A stretch of DNA of 64,000 nucleotides from Phocaeicola dorei (GCF_013009555.1 NZ_CP046176.1:4867501-4931500); one strand, 5' to 3'. Counted from the stretch's first letter, positions 26,225-34,930 are shown. The notes: a model not told the origin generated them from the letters alone. Program-made: numbers and translations.

Positions 26225-26710
26225 ATGAAAAAGTTTGTATTTACTCTATTGCTAGTCTTCGTCTGCCATCTGGGCTACGCCCAAGGCATCAACGGTCTTT
26301 TCAATGAATTCGGCAGCGAAAAAAATGCCGATTGTGTCAAAGTATCTTCTTTCATGATGTCTCTTGGAAAAATGTTTGCCGGACACGATGAAGATGCTAA
26401 GATAATAAGAAAAATAAAGTCAATAAAAGTACTGGACCTGGAATCTTGTACGGCAAGCGTAAAAGAACGGTTCAACAAAAAAGTGAACAAACTGAATCTG
26501 AAAGGATATGATGAGCTGATGCGTGTAAACGATGAAGGCGAGAAAGTCCGCGTGCTGATGAAAACAAAAAAGGAAACTATCCGTGAACTGCTGTTTGTAT
26601 GCACCGGAAAAGAAGACTGTACACTGGTACAGATAAACGGAAAATTCACAAAGGATGATATAGACAAATTAGTAAATCAGGAAACAGGAAAGAAGCATGG
26701 ACGCCGCTGA
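26225..26710 (+). CDS. DUF4252 family exported protein (first copy)
   Basis: A 161-residue protein with a signal peptide (FVFTLLLVFVCHLGYAQ). The conserved DUF4252 core is seen as KVSSFMMSLGKMF, IKSIKVLDLESC and YDELMRVNDEGEKVRVLMK. The function of the family is unknown; members are common in Bacteroidales next to ECF sigma and anti-sigma genes. The end overlaps the start of the sigma factor gene by 14 bases. The fourth gene of the same operon is a paralogue with the same core, so one may be a regulator input and the other an effector; this is inference. Confidence 0.85.
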   Translation: MKKFVFTLLLVFVCHLGYAQGINGLFNEFGSEKNADCVKVSSFMMSLGKMFAGHDEDAKIIRKIKSIKVLDLESCTASVKERFNKKVNKLNLKGYDELMRVNDEGEKVRVLMKTKKETIRELLFVCTGKEDCTLVQINGKFTKDDIDKLVNQETGKKHGRR

Positions 26711-27209
26711 GTTTAAGCAACAATTTCTACCTTACCACCGGAAACTCTACCGAGTAGCCTTCCGGCTGACGGGCAACCCTCAGGATGCGGAAGATATGGT
26801 GCAGGAAGCGTATCTGAAATTGTGGAACAAGCGCGATGAACTGGCGGACGTACTGAACACCGAAGCCTATTGTGTCACCCTCATCAAGAATCTGTGCTAC
26901 GACGTCCTGCGCCGGAGTCAGCCGGATGAAGACGGACGCCCTCCCGAAGAACTGAACCTCCCCATGGACACCAACATAGCCCGGGAAATAGAACAGCGGG
27001 ATGAAGTGAACCAAGTAAAACGGCTCATCGGCAGACTGCCCGAGCAACAAAAACGTGTGATTCTGCTTCGTGATGTCAATGATTGCTCCTTTGAGGAGAT
27101 AGAGCAAGCCACCGGACTGAATGCCATCAACATACGTGTGTTGCTGAGCCGCGCCCGCAAAAAGATACGTGAACAATATAATGAAATAATGAACTATGAA
27201 AGTAAATGA
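26697..27209 (+). CDS. ECF-type RNA polymerase sigma factor
   Basis: A 170-residue protein of the sigma-70 ECF group. Region 2 is YRVAFRLTGNPQDAEDMVQE followed by AYLKLWNKRDEL and a LIKNLCYDVLRRS segment; region 4 is RLPEQQKRVILLRDVNDCSF with a helix-turn-helix ending NIRVLLSRARKKIREQ. Region 3 is absent, as expected for ECF factors. It should direct RNA polymerase to a small set of stress or envelope promoters. It overlaps its neighbours on both sides by 14 bases, so the four genes are tightly coupled. The next gene is a likely membrane anti-sigma factor. Confidence 0.93.
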   Translation: MDAAEFKQQFLPYHRKLYRVAFRLTGNPQDAEDMVQEAYLKLWNKRDELADVLNTEAYCVTLIKNLCYDVLRRSQPDEDGRPPEELNLPMDTNIAREIEQRDEVNQVKRLIGRLPEQQKRVILLRDVNDCSFEEIEQATGLNAINIRVLLSRARKKIREQYNEIMNYESK

Positions 27210-27726
27210 AATAGAAAGACTATTGGCCCGGTATTACGATGGAGAAACCAGCGATACCGAAGAAAAGGAACTGAAACGCTTTTTTACCGAAGAGGACGTT
27301 CCGGCTCATTTACTTGCCGAGAAGGAAATCTTCATGCAACTGGCAGCACATCCCGCTCCCGAAATACCGGAAGGCCTGGAAAGCAGGCTGAGCCGCAAGA
27401 TAGACGAATGGGACACAGGCGAAAGACGCACGCTGAAAATAAAAAAACATATACGGGCCCTCCGCTTGCAATGGATAGGAAGCATAGCCGCCAGCCTGCT
27501 CATCCTGCTCTCCGTAGGACTGTACCTATACAAGCCCTATCCGGCACCGCAAGATACCTGCGCCACCCCCGAAGAAGCATACGCACAGGCCCAAAAGGCA
27601 CTTATCATGCTTTCCAGCAGCCTGAATAAAGGAATAGAAAAGGTGGAATCGGTGCAGGAAGCTACCGGAAAAATTCAAGAGAACGTAAACGAACAATTAA
27701 ACCGATTAAATAACATAAAACAATGA
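27196..27726 (+). CDS. Probable membrane anti-sigma factor
   Basis: A 176-residue protein with one transmembrane helix at about residues 94-114 (WIGSIAASLLILLSVGLYLY). The cytoplasmic N-terminus (IERLLARYYDGETSDTEEKELKRFF) resembles the N-terminal helical part of Bacteroidetes anti-sigma proteins. The periplasmic C-terminus is short, with a predicted coiled coil (LNKGIEKVESVQEATGKIQ). Its position directly after the ECF gene, with a 14-base overlap, supports the role. I see no zinc-binding His/Cys motif, so it is not a ZAS-type anti-sigma factor. Confidence 0.75.
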   Translation: MKVNEIERLLARYYDGETSDTEEKELKRFFTEEDVPAHLLAEKEIFMQLAAHPAPEIPEGLESRLSRKIDEWDTGERRTLKIKKHIRALRLQWIGSIAASLLILLSVGLYLYKPYPAPQDTCATPEEAYAQAQKALIMLSSSLNKGIEKVESVQEATGKIQENVNEQLNRLNNIKQ

Positions 27727-28181
27727 AACGTACATATATCATTACTTTATTGCTCTCTCTGTGCTCACTGTTCACCTACGCACAGGACAGTTTTTTCGAC
27801 AAGTTCGCTGATATGGAAGGGGTAACCTCTGTCTATATCTCAAAAGCCATGCTCAGCCTGATGCCCAACATGAAAACGGAAGGGGTAAATATAGGCGAAG
27901 TAGCCTCCAAACTGGATAACATCCAGATTCTAAGTTGTGAAAAACCCGACATTATCGCCAAGCTGAAAAAGGAGACAGCTTTCATCAGCCCCAAGAACGG
28001 CTACGAGGAGTTGATGCGCATAAACGATGAAGGCGAGAAAACCATCATTTATCTGAAACGGAACAAAAACAAAGAAAAGGAATTTGTATTGATGAGTCAG
28101 GAAAAAAATGAATTTACCATCATCGCCATCACAGGAAATCTGACTCTGCAAGAGATACAAGGGATCATCAACAAGGAGTAA
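27723..28181 (+). CDS. DUF4252 family exported protein (second copy)
   Basis: A 152-residue protein with a signal peptide (IITLLLSLCSLFTYAQ). It shares the DUF4252 core with the first gene of the operon: VYISKAMLSLMPNM, LDNIQILSCEKPD and YEELMRINDEGEKTIIYLK. It starts by ATGA overlap with the anti-sigma gene and ends the operon. Two family members in one sigma operon suggest recent duplication or a paired function. Confidence 0.85.
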   Translation: MKRTYIITLLLSLCSLFTYAQDSFFDKFADMEGVTSVYISKAMLSLMPNMKTEGVNIGEVASKLDNIQILSCEKPDIIAKLKKETAFISPKNGYEELMRINDEGEKTIIYLKRNKNKEKEFVLMSQEKNEFTIIAITGNLTLQEIQGIINKE

Positions 28182-28250
28182 CTCCACACATACCCCACCC
28201 TAAGGCCTTTTCTCCCGCCTGCTAAGGTCTGAAGAAAGGATATATACTAT

Positions 28251-28331
28251 CTCCATAGCACTATGGAGTTATCTCCAAAGCTTGCGGAGTTAACTCCAAA
28301 GGCTATGGAGATAACTCCGCAGGTTTTGGAG
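28251..28331. repeat. Four tandem ~21-bp palindromic repeats (CTCC-N8 to 10-GGAG)
   Basis: Units start at 28251, 28273, 28294 and 28315. Each has CTCC at its left end and GGAG at its right end, and the junctions read ggag-ttat-ctcc, ggag-ttaa-ctcc and ggag-ataa-ctcc. The middle junction is itself a perfect 12-bp palindrome. The array lies between the convergent stops of the second DUF4252 gene and the glycine-zipper gene, within a 254-base gap that otherwise shows nothing I recognise. Because the unit is mostly 21 bases, one plus-strand frame gives a 7-residue peptide repeat (ELSPKLA, ELTPKAM, EITPQVL), but a real gene is doubtful. Confidence 0.75.
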
Positions 28332-28435
28332 ATAGTAACCGGACGGCCTGAAAGGCTTAACAATAGGGCTGCGAACGCTTACGTTGTCTCCGGCAAAGGG
28401 TTATCCACCCGCAGAGACCCTGCCAGTCAAGGAAC

Positions 28436-29107
28436 TTATTTCTTTATCCGTTTTTGGGTAGGCAAAGTAAACTCATGCGCTTCGGTCACCGCCCCGTTGC
28501 TCTCTGTTGCAAAAACACGGAATTGCGCCTGGCCTGTTTTCAACTTCCTGCCTCCGCGAATGGTGGCCGTATACCTTATCTGATTCCCGACAGGCATATA
28601 GGCTATCTGAGCCGAAGGTGAAATCAAAATATGTTTCATGCCGCTCATTTCCTCTATCACCGGAGTAACATTGTAAGCGGGCACATCCCCATCATTCACC
28701 ACATCGAACACCAGTTTGCTGTCTTCTTCCGCATCAATAACATGGTTACGGTTATCATCGATAAAACGCAGGTTGATGATCCTCAATCCTGACGAAGGCT
28801 CATAAGAGGAAGTATGCTCATACTGCGAAGAAGAAGGATAAGTCTTCACGTAATACTCCTCCACCTGATAAGTTTTCTCCCGAGGCGTAGTTATGGCATT
28901 TCCCACAGCAGCCCCCGTTACAGTTCCCAGCAGGGCGCCGAATTGCGAACCGTTATATCCGCCGGCCCTGTCACCCACAATAGCGCCTAATACTCCGCCG
29001 ATGGCCGCACCGGCTTGTACTGCCGCCGGATTACCTTGCATTCCGGATGGTGAGCAAGCCGAAAGCAAAGCGGTCGGAATGCATAAAATGAATATCATTT
29101 TTCTCAT
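28436..29107 (-). CDS. Glycine-zipper lipoprotein
   Basis: A 223-residue lipoprotein with a lipobox ending in LLSAC near residue 18. Residues about 30-75 form a glycine zipper (AGAAIGGVLGAIVGDRAGGYNG and GALLGTVTGAAVGNAI), as in membrane-associated outer-membrane lipoproteins. The C-terminal 120 residues form an immunoglobulin-like or beta-rich domain (LRIINLRFIDDNRNHVIDAEE, KLVFDVVNDGDVPAYNVTPVI) whose DDNRNHVIDAEED resembles a calcium-binding loop. It is probably anchored in the outer membrane. Function unknown. Confidence 0.8.
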   Translation of the reverse strand: MRKMIFILCIPTALLSACSPSGMQGNPAAVQAGAAIGGVLGAIVGDRAGGYNGSQFGALLGTVTGAAVGNAITTPREKTYQVEEYYVKTYPSSSQYEHTSSYEPSSGLRIINLRFIDDNRNHVIDAEEDSKLVFDVVNDGDVPAYNVTPVIEEMSGMKHILISPSAQIAYMPVGNQIRYTATIRGGRKLKTGQAQFRVFATESNGAVTEAHEFTLPTQKRIKK

Positions 29108-29140
29108 ACCCCAAGTAGTTTATAATCTTTATCAGACAGA

Positions 29141-29148
29141 CAAATATA
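29141..29148 (-). promoter_or_regulatory. Bacteroides -7 promoter box for the glycine-zipper lipoprotein
   Basis: Minus-strand TATATTTG matches TAnnTTTG, 33 bases before the ATG at 29107. No -33 TTTG at proper spacing. Confidence 0.6.
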
Positions 29149-29314
29149 CTTTTTCCTATTGACAATGGATTCATCGGCTATGTTAAAATTTCATTTCCTG
29201 TCATTCATCCTCATCGGTCTAACCGCCATCATTCCGGATGGAAGGCTCTTCTTCCTAAAATGAAAAGATAAGTCTAAATAACACAAGAAACAGAAGGAGA
29301 CGTTTTTTTTTCTA

Positions 29315-29322
29315 TATATTTG
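29315..29322 (+). promoter_or_regulatory. Bacteroides -7 promoter box for the MutS-like gene
   Basis: TATATTTG matches TAnnTTTG. Transcription would start near 29329, only five bases before the first in-frame ATG (29334), which supports the second start at 29439 with a leader of about 110 bases. The rest of the 29108-29438 gap shows no further structure I can support. Confidence 0.55.
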
Positions 29323-29438
29323 CCGGGAAACAAATGAAAAGTTCTTCGCCATACCCTTGCATCGCCGCAGAAGGCTTCCCCCCTCTCCGCAGCAAAACCG
29401 CACCCGGTATGGCAAGGAAATATTTACAACCTATCATT

Positions 29439-31238
29439 ATGGAATTGAAAGCAAAATACGAACAGCGCATTGAACAGGCTGAGGCAGAACTCCGCCAGGT
29501 AAAAAATAAGATTCTCCGCATCAGCACGCTGAGGGTCTTGTTATTTGCAGCAGGGATTATAGGAACAATCTACTTCTATCAGGCAGGAACAACCACTATA
29601 TGTCTCACTATAGCGGTCACTTTCGTTCCTTTTCTGGCATTGGTGAAGTATCACAACCGGTTGTTTTTCCGCAAAGACTGGCTGGAAACCTGCATACGGG
29701 TGAATAGTGACGAGCTTTCCGCACTGGCGGACAACTATGAGCCTTTTGAGGACGGAAAGGAATTTACAAACCCGGCCCACAGGTATTCTTTTGACCTGGA
29801 CTTGTTCGGAAGGCACTCTTTGTTTCAGGCCTTGAACCGTACCTGCACTTCATTCGGAAGGGAAAAACTGGCAGAATGGTTACAAAATCATCTGGAGATA
29901 AAGGAAGAGATAATCCAACGGCAGGAGGCGACAAAGGAACTGGCTGCTTATTCCGATTTCCGGGAAACATTCCGGATTACCGGTCTGCTCTACAAAGGGG
30001 CGACAAGCGACCGCGAAGAAATTAAAGAGTGGACGGAAGCACCTGCTTATTTCAGCAAGAAATGGTGGAGTCGCCCGTTATTGGGAATAGTTCCCGGAGT
30101 CAACATCGTACTGGCTATGCTGGGAGTGGCCGGGGTCATTCCGATGACATGGTTCGGACTGGCCTTCGGACTGTTCGTGATAGGTAGTTTCGGACTGATA
30201 AAGCCTGTCAGCAATCTGCAAAGAGTTTATGACAAGAAATTACGTATCCTGTCTATCTACGCCGAACTGATCAGCCTGATAGAGAACCGGGAAATGAACG
30301 CTCCGCTACTCAGACACCTGAAAGCTGAATTCGGCATGGACGGGAAATCCACCACCCATATTTTGAAAGAGCTTTCACGGGAACTGGACAAACTGGACTT
30401 GCGCAACAACCAATTGTTATATGTCTTGCTGGAAGGTTCCATGTTCTGGCAACTCCGGCAGGTAATGCGCATTGAACAATGGAGGCACAAATATGGAAAA
30501 TATCTGCTTCACTGGCTGGACGTCCTGGGTGACATTGATGCTCTTTGTTCGCTGGCGACATTTGCCGGCAACCATCCCGCATACGCCTATCCGGCCATTG
30601 CCGGCAAGCCTTTTGTTTTCCTTGCAAAGGATATGGGACATCCCCTGATGCCTGCACGGCAATGTGTGACCAATGATGCCGATATCCCCTCAAGACCGTT
30701 CTTTGTCATCATCACAGGAGCCAACATGGCAGGGAAAAGTACTTATCTGCGTACGATCGGAGTGAATTATGTATTGGCATGTACCGGCTGCCCTGTATGC
30801 TGTTCCTCCCTTGAAATATATCCTGCCAAACTAGTGACAAGCTTGCGGACTTCCGATTCGTTGACAGACAACGAATCTTACTTCTTTGCCGAACTAAAAC
30901 GATTGAAACAAATTATAGACCGCCTGAATAAGGGAGAGGAGTTGTTCATCATTCTGGATGAGATTTTAAAAGGAACCAACTCGATGGACAAGCAGAAAGG
31001 CTCATTCGCCCTGGTACGCCAACTGATGGAACTGAAAACGAACGGTATCATTGCCACACACGACCTGCTATTAGGGAAATTAATAGAATATTTCCCCAAA
31101 GAGATACGGAATTATTGCTTTGAAGCTGATATCACCAACGATGAACTGACTTTTTCATACAAACTCCGTGAAGGTATCGCACAAAATATGAACGCTTGCT
31201 TCCTGATGAAAAAGATGGGGCTAATCATCAACGACTAA
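29439..31238 (+). CDS. Membrane-anchored MutS-like ATPase (MutS family domain V only)
   Basis: A 599-residue protein. An N-terminal coiled-coil (KYEQRIEQAEAELRQVKNKI) is followed by two adjacent hydrophobic segments (LLFAAGIIGTIYFYQAG and TTICLTIAVTFVPFLALV) and a second hydrophobic pair in the middle (LLGIVPGVNIVLAMLGVAGVI, GLAFGLFVIGSFGLI). The C-terminal third is the MutS ATPase: Walker A GANMAGKSTYLR from about residue 427, SLTDNESYFFAELKRLK, Walker B LFIILDEILKGTNS, and TNGIIATHD. The mismatch-recognition domains of MutS and the Smr domain of MutS2 are absent. A longer start at 29334 is possible, but the added residues are not family-like and the promoter argues against it. Function is unknown; a role in mismatch repair is unlikely. 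Confidence 0.85.
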   Translation: MELKAKYEQRIEQAEAELRQVKNKILRISTLRVLLFAAGIIGTIYFYQAGTTTICLTIAVTFVPFLALVKYHNRLFFRKDWLETCIRVNSDELSALADNYEPFEDGKEFTNPAHRYSFDLDLFGRHSLFQALNRTCTSFGREKLAEWLQNHLEIKEEIIQRQEATKELAAYSDFRETFRITGLLYKGATSDREEIKEWTEAPAYFSKKWWSRPLLGIVPGVNIVLAMLGVAGVIPMTWFGLAFGLFVIGSFGLIKPVSNLQRVYDKKLRILSIYAELISLIENREMNAPLLRHLKAEFGMDGKSTTHILKELSRELDKLDLRNNQLLYVLLEGSMFWQLRQVMRIEQWRHKYGKYLLHWLDVLGDIDALCSLATFAGNHPAYAYPAIAGKPFVFLAKDMGHPLMPARQCVTNDADIPSRPFFVIITGANMAGKSTYLRTIGVNYVLACTGCPVCCSSLEIYPAKLVTSLRTSDSLTDNESYFFAELKRLKQIIDRLNKGEELFIILDEILKGTNSMDKQKGSFALVRQLMELKTNGIIATHDLLLGKLIEYFPKEIRNYCFEADITNDELTFSYKLREGIAQNMNACFLMKKMGLIIND

Positions 31239-31332
31239 CCCCACCCAACAATTTATCACATTAACGTCTTAAGCAAATAAAGCAGACCTTCACAGGCACA
31301 CCTTATTTCATAACATAAAGAGTCATAGAAAA

Positions 31333-31872
31333 TCAAAATTCACTTGTTTCCAAGCAATGTACAAACGCACTTGCATCGTCTCCCGTGAAATAAAACACAG
31401 AAGATGCAGGCTCGTATGTATAGGGGATGAAACGGAACAACTGGGCCGCAACGAATTTCTTATCCTGAGAAATCATATAGTCCATACGTACGTTTCCGTT
31501 TGTCTTTACTTTCACGTCATTCTTGGTTTCAAAACCTTTTTTCTCCAACGTTTCCGTTAAAGCCTGTAAATCGCATACATCAAAGAAGCAGGCTCCTTCT
31601 TTAGCTACACTGCCGGTAGGTGCATATACCCATTCCTTGCTTCGCCAGAAAAGGCGGAATACGGCCCACAGAAACAAAATGGTTCCACCAGCCATAAACA
31701 CCATACTCATGGTGGATGAGGAATCCCCCATCTTTAAAGAGGTTGCAAATGCACCTGCACCTATCACGCAAAGGATAGCGGATATGATAACAGAAGAAAT
31801 ACTAGTACGTTTTACGACATCAGGATGTGTTGTTGAAAATAAGGTCGCTTCAGTAGAAACTGTATTACTCAT
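31333..31872 (-). CDS. Unrecognised membrane protein with two transmembrane helices
   Basis: A 179-residue protein with two hydrophobic segments (SSVIISAILCVIGAGAFATSL and MSMVFMAGGTILFLWAVFRLFW) in its first half and a soluble, cysteine-containing C-terminal half (EGACFFDVCDLQALTETLEKKGF, MISQDKKFVAAQLFRFIPYTYEPAS). The frame is clean, and the neighbours are unrelated. I do not recognise the family. It may be an inner-membrane protein with a cytoplasmic C-terminal domain. Confidence 0.7.
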   Translation of the reverse strand: MSNTVSTEATLFSTTHPDVVKRTSISSVIISAILCVIGAGAFATSLKMGDSSSTMSMVFMAGGTILFLWAVFRLFWRSKEWVYAPTGSVAKEGACFFDVCDLQALTETLEKKGFETKNDVKVKTNGNVRMDYMISQDKKFVAAQLFRFIPYTYEPASSVFYFTGDDASAFVHCLETSEF

Positions 31873-31989
31873 AATAATTTAAATTTTATTCTTTACTAAT
31901 TAAAAAGACAATAATTCATACCAAGGTCACATCTCGCCATCACCGACAAGACGGAACCATGAAAAAACAAATTGGTAAAAGAATAAAAG

Positions 31990-32415
31990 CTAAATGAGAA
32001 TACGCCTCATACCGAAGATATAGTGCTCGCAAGCACTATCCCAATGAAGGGAGTGGGAAGAGGCATACACATGGGTATGACAGCTTGCAAGACTGGCCAT
32101 CCGGGCGGCCATCTTACGCAACAAAGTCTTTATAAATTGGGTAGTCTCTATGGAGGAAAAACGGTACATACGCTCTGCAGAAGCACTGACACGATGTGCT
32201 AAAGTATGAGCATCCCCAAACTCCATATCTGCTATTCCCTTATTGCTATCCATGGGAATGACACTATCCTCATTGATGGAGTCCTGCGGAGTAGTATCCG
32301 TATTCTGTACAGTACATACCGTCATTAACGCAGCTGGAACTGCATCAACATATTCTGTTCTGGCAAAAGCCAAAGCAAACAGAAAAAATAATATGACTGT
32401 TACAAATCCTCTCAT
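31990..32415 (-). CDS. Unrecognised small secreted protein
   Basis: A 141-residue protein with a signal peptide (MRGFVTVILFFLFALAFA). The rest is polar, with three cysteines, and several histidines near the C-terminus (ASCHTHVYASSHSLHWDSACEHY), which might bind a metal. The -7 box at 32434-32441 supports expression. Not recognised. Confidence 0.55.
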   Translation of the reverse strand: MRGFVTVILFFLFALAFARTEYVDAVPAALMTVCTVQNTDTTPQDSINEDSVIPMDSNKGIADMEFGDAHTLAHRVSASAERMYRFSSIETTQFIKTLLRKMAARMASLASCHTHVYASSHSLHWDSACEHYIFGMRRILI

Positions 32416-32433
32416 TGCTTACTGTTTGAGTTA

Positions 32434-32441
32434 CAAAGATA
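32434..32441 (-). promoter_or_regulatory. Bacteroides -7 promoter box for the small secreted protein
   Basis: Minus-strand TATCTTTG matches TAnnTTTG, 18 bases before the ATG at 32415. Confidence 0.5.
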
Positions 32442-32772
32442 ACATAAATAGCTTCTTAGGTTTCATTTCATACAATAATTAACAAATATCAAAGGTATTT
32501 TGTTTTAAAGGAGATTTGAAGGATTATCAAAAGATATGAAGGATCAGCTCTCAACTCCTTCATGATTTCTTTTTGAGATACAGGCAGTTATCTATCCATG
32601 AAGGTTTTGAAGGAATTATTCAGTGTTCTTAATTCCGGCTTTAATCTAAAAGCTGTTCTCGTTCTGTATGCTTCGTTCATATCAAAACTTTTGTAAACAG
32701 GACAAGTAATATTTATGTGGACGAAAGCGCTCTCAGCTTGTTTTCTCATTACTGCCGGTCATGGCATAAAAT
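32442..32772. other. Intergenic stretch without a gene
   Basis: About 330 bases between the secreted-protein promoter and the ribosomal operon terminator. I see only loose repeats of gaagga/gaaggt and an 8-base inverted pair (ccttcatg near 32560, catgaagg near 32598). No reading frame, tRNA or clear structured RNA is supported. Confidence 0.5.
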
Positions 32773-32806
32773 AAAAAAAAGCCACAGCTTTTATAGCTAT
32801 GGCTTT
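32773..32806 (-). terminator. Terminator of the S10-spc-alpha ribosomal operon
   Basis: Arms 32778-32789 and 32795-32806 form a 12-bp stem (one wobble) with a 5-base loop, followed on the minus strand by a run of eight T (32773-32780, partly in the stem). It lies 23 bases after the rplQ stop. The best canonical intrinsic terminator in the window. Confidence 0.85.
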
Positions 32807-32828
32807 TATATATATGATGATATACAGA

Positions 32829-33317
32829 TTATTCAGCTTTAGGGGCTTCCTCTGTAGTTTCAGCTGCCGATGCTGCAGGAGCTTCTGTAGCGGCTGCACT
32901 CTTCTTAGAACGACGAGTACGAGTTGCTTTCTTAGCAGTTGCAGTCTTAGCCATGTTTTCATCGTAATCTACCAATTCGATAAAGCACATTTCAGCATTA
33001 TCACCCAAACGATGACCTGTTTTGATGATACGAGTGTAACCACCCGGACGATCTGCTACTTTTACAGAGATTTCTTTGAACAACTCCGTTACAGCAAACT
33101 TATCTTGCAAGTTGCTAAATACAACACGACGTGAATTAGTTGTGTCGTCTTTAGATTTTGTAATTAAAGGCTCAACGAATTTCTTCAAAGCTTTAGCCTT
33201 TGCAACAGTCGTAGTGATTCTTTTGTGCTTGATCAAAGAACAAGCCATGTTAGATAACATAGCACTTCTATGAGAAGCAGTACGACCTAAATGATTGAAT
33301 TTCTTATTATGTCTCAT
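32829..33317 (-). CDS. rplQ: 50S ribosomal protein L17
   Basis: A 162-residue protein that sits by the peptide exit tunnel. The core ([51 protein letters not shown]) is standard. The protein is longer than the roughly 120-residue E. coli L17 because of a tail of about 40 residues: a basic stretch ([12 protein letters not shown]) followed by an Ala/Glu-rich end ([22 protein letters not shown]). It is the last gene of the alpha cluster, 3 bases after rpoA. Confidence 0.97.
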   Translation of the reverse strand: MRHNKKFNHLGRTASHRSAMLSNMACSLIKHKRITTTVAKAKALKKFVEPLITKSKDDTTNSRRVVFSNLQDKFAVTELFKEISVKVADRPGGYTRIIKTGHRLGDNAEMCFIELVDYDENMAKTATAKKATRTRRSKKSAAATEAPAASAAETTEEAPKAE

Positions 33318-33320
33318 TTT

Positions 33321-34313
33321 TTATTCTTTATCTAATTTATATTTAGAGATATCGGTCCCAAACGACAGATTCAGACCCTCGAGCAAATCATCAAGCTCCG
33401 TGAGCGATTTCTTACCGAAGTTTCTGAACTTCAACAGATCTGTCTTGTTGAACTGTACCAAGTCACCCAATGTTTCCACATCGGCAGCTTTCAAGCAGTT
33501 CAAGGCACGAACTGAGAGGTCCATATCAACAAGCTTAGTCTTAAGCAGCTGGCGCATGTGCAATACTTCTTCATCAAATTCTTCATTGCCGTCCACATCG
33601 GATGTTTCAAGAGTAATCTTTTCATCAGAGAACAACATGAAATGATAAATCAATATTTTAGCGGCTTCTTTCAAAGCTTCCTTCGGGTGAATGGAACCAT
33701 CGGTAGTAATTTCCAATACCAGCTTTTCGTAGTCAGTCTTCTGTTCAACACGGAAGTTTTCTACCTGATATTTTACATTACGTATCGGTGTGTAAATAGA
33801 ATCGATAGGAATTACATTAACATCGGTACAATATTCGCGGTTTTCGTCGGCCGGAACATACCCTCTACCTTTATTAATAGTAATGTCCATCTGCATTGTT
33901 GCTTTTGAATCTAAATGGCAAATAACCAATTCAGGATTTAACACTTCAAATCCAGTCAAATACTTACTTATATCACCTGCCTTAAATTCACTAGAATTCT
34001 CAACGGTAATGCTTACCTTTTCATTTTCGAACTCTTCTACTACTTGCTTAAATCTGACTTGCTTCAGATTTAAGATAATGTTGGTCACGTCTTCTTTAAC
34101 ACCAGGTACAGATGCGAACTCATGTTCTACACCTTCGATCTTAATCGTATTGATTGCAAATCCTTCCAATGAAGAAAGAAGAATACGGCGTAAAGCATTA
34201 CCTACGGTAATACCGAAACCGGGTTCGAGTGGACGGAACTCAAATTTTCCAAATCTGGAGTCCGCTTCCAACATTAATACTTTATCAGGTTTTTGAAATG
34301 CTAATATCGCCAT
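33321..34313 (-). CDS. rpoA: RNA polymerase alpha subunit
   Basis: A 330-residue subunit. The N-terminal assembly domain contains [20 protein letters not shown], which forms the alpha dimer and contacts beta and beta-prime. The C-terminal domain (about 250-325) carries the helix-hairpin-helix DNA/activator-binding region: [22 protein letters not shown] and [14 protein letters not shown]. The gene lies between rpsD and rplQ as in the classic alpha operon. Confidence 0.98.
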   Translation of the reverse strand: MAILAFQKPDKVLMLEADSRFGKFEFRPLEPGFGITVGNALRRILLSSLEGFAINTIKIEGVEHEFASVPGVKEDVTNIILNLKQVRFKQVVEEFENEKVSITVENSSEFKAGDISKYLTGFEVLNPELVICHLDSKATMQMDITINKGRGYVPADENREYCTDVNVIPIDSIYTPIRNVKYQVENFRVEQKTDYEKLVLEITTDGSIHPKEALKEAAKILIYHFMLFSDEKITLETSDVDGNEEFDEEVLHMRQLLKTKLVDMDLSVRALNCLKAADVETLGDLVQFNKTDLLKFRNFGKKSLTELDDLLEGLNLSFGTDISKYKLDKE

Positions 34314-34324
34314 GAAATTAATTA

Positions 34325-34930
34325 TTATTTAGAGTACAATTCAACGATCAAGTGTTCTTTAATGTTTTCAGGAATGTCTGCTCTTTCAGGTATATGTAAC
34401 AACTTACCTACCTTAGAACTTTCATCCCACTCCAACCAAGGATATTTGCTATGATTGAATCCTGCAAGTGAATTAGCAATCACTTCCAAAGATTTAGATC
34501 TTTCGCGTACACCCACAATCTGACCGGGTTTTACAGAGAATGAAGGAATATTAACTACCTTTCCATCTACTGTAATGTGCTTGTGACTTACTAACTGACG
34601 GGCAGCAGCACGAGTCGGAGCAATACCCAAACGGAACACCACGTTGTCAAGACGAGCCTCTAAACTCTGCAACAAGATTTCACCGGTAATACCGTTAGCA
34701 CTTGCAGCCTTTTCAAACAGGTTACGGAATTGTTTTTCCAACACACCGTAAGTATATTTAGCTTTTTGTTTTTCCGCCAACATGACACCATACTCAGAAG
34801 TCTTTCTTCTTCTGTTGTTACCATGTTGTCCGGGAGGATAATTCTTCTTAGATAAAACTTTATCTGCTCCAAAGATTCCTTCACCGAATTTACGGGCAAT
34901 TCTTGATTTTGGTCCAGTATATCTAGCCAT
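34325..34930 (-). CDS. rpsD: 30S ribosomal protein S4
   Basis: A 201-residue primary 16S rRNA-binding protein. The N-terminus [21 protein letters not shown] has no CxxxC zinc knuckle, so it is a zinc-free form. [10 protein letters not shown] and the S4 RNA-binding domain ([27 protein letters not shown]) are present. In E. coli S4 represses the alpha operon through its leader; here a 116-base gap precedes it (after rpsK). Confidence 0.98.
   Translation of the reverse strand: MARYTGPKSRIARKFGEGIFGADKVLSKKNYPPGQHGNNRRRKTSEYGVMLAEKQKAKYTYGVLEKQFRNLFEKAASANGITGEILLQSLEARLDNVVFRLGIAPTRAAARQLVSHKHITVDGKVVNIPSFSVKPGQIVGVRERSKSLEVIANSLAGFNHSKYPWLEWDESSKVGKLLHIPERADIPENIKEHLIVELYSK

Noticed and set aside
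28251..28331. CRISPR-like repeat
   Set aside because: Units are contiguous with 4-base joints and no unique spacers, and no cas gene is present.
28263..28583. 106-residue frame running through the 21-bp repeats (ELSPKLA/ELTPKAM/EITPQVL)
   Set aside because: The peptide repeat follows from the DNA repeat length; the frame continues antisense into the glycine-zipper gene and has no promoter box. Kept as a repeat array, not a gene.
29334..29438. N-terminal extension of the MutS-like protein
   Set aside because: The added residues are not family-like, and the -7 box at 29315 would leave almost no leader before that ATG.
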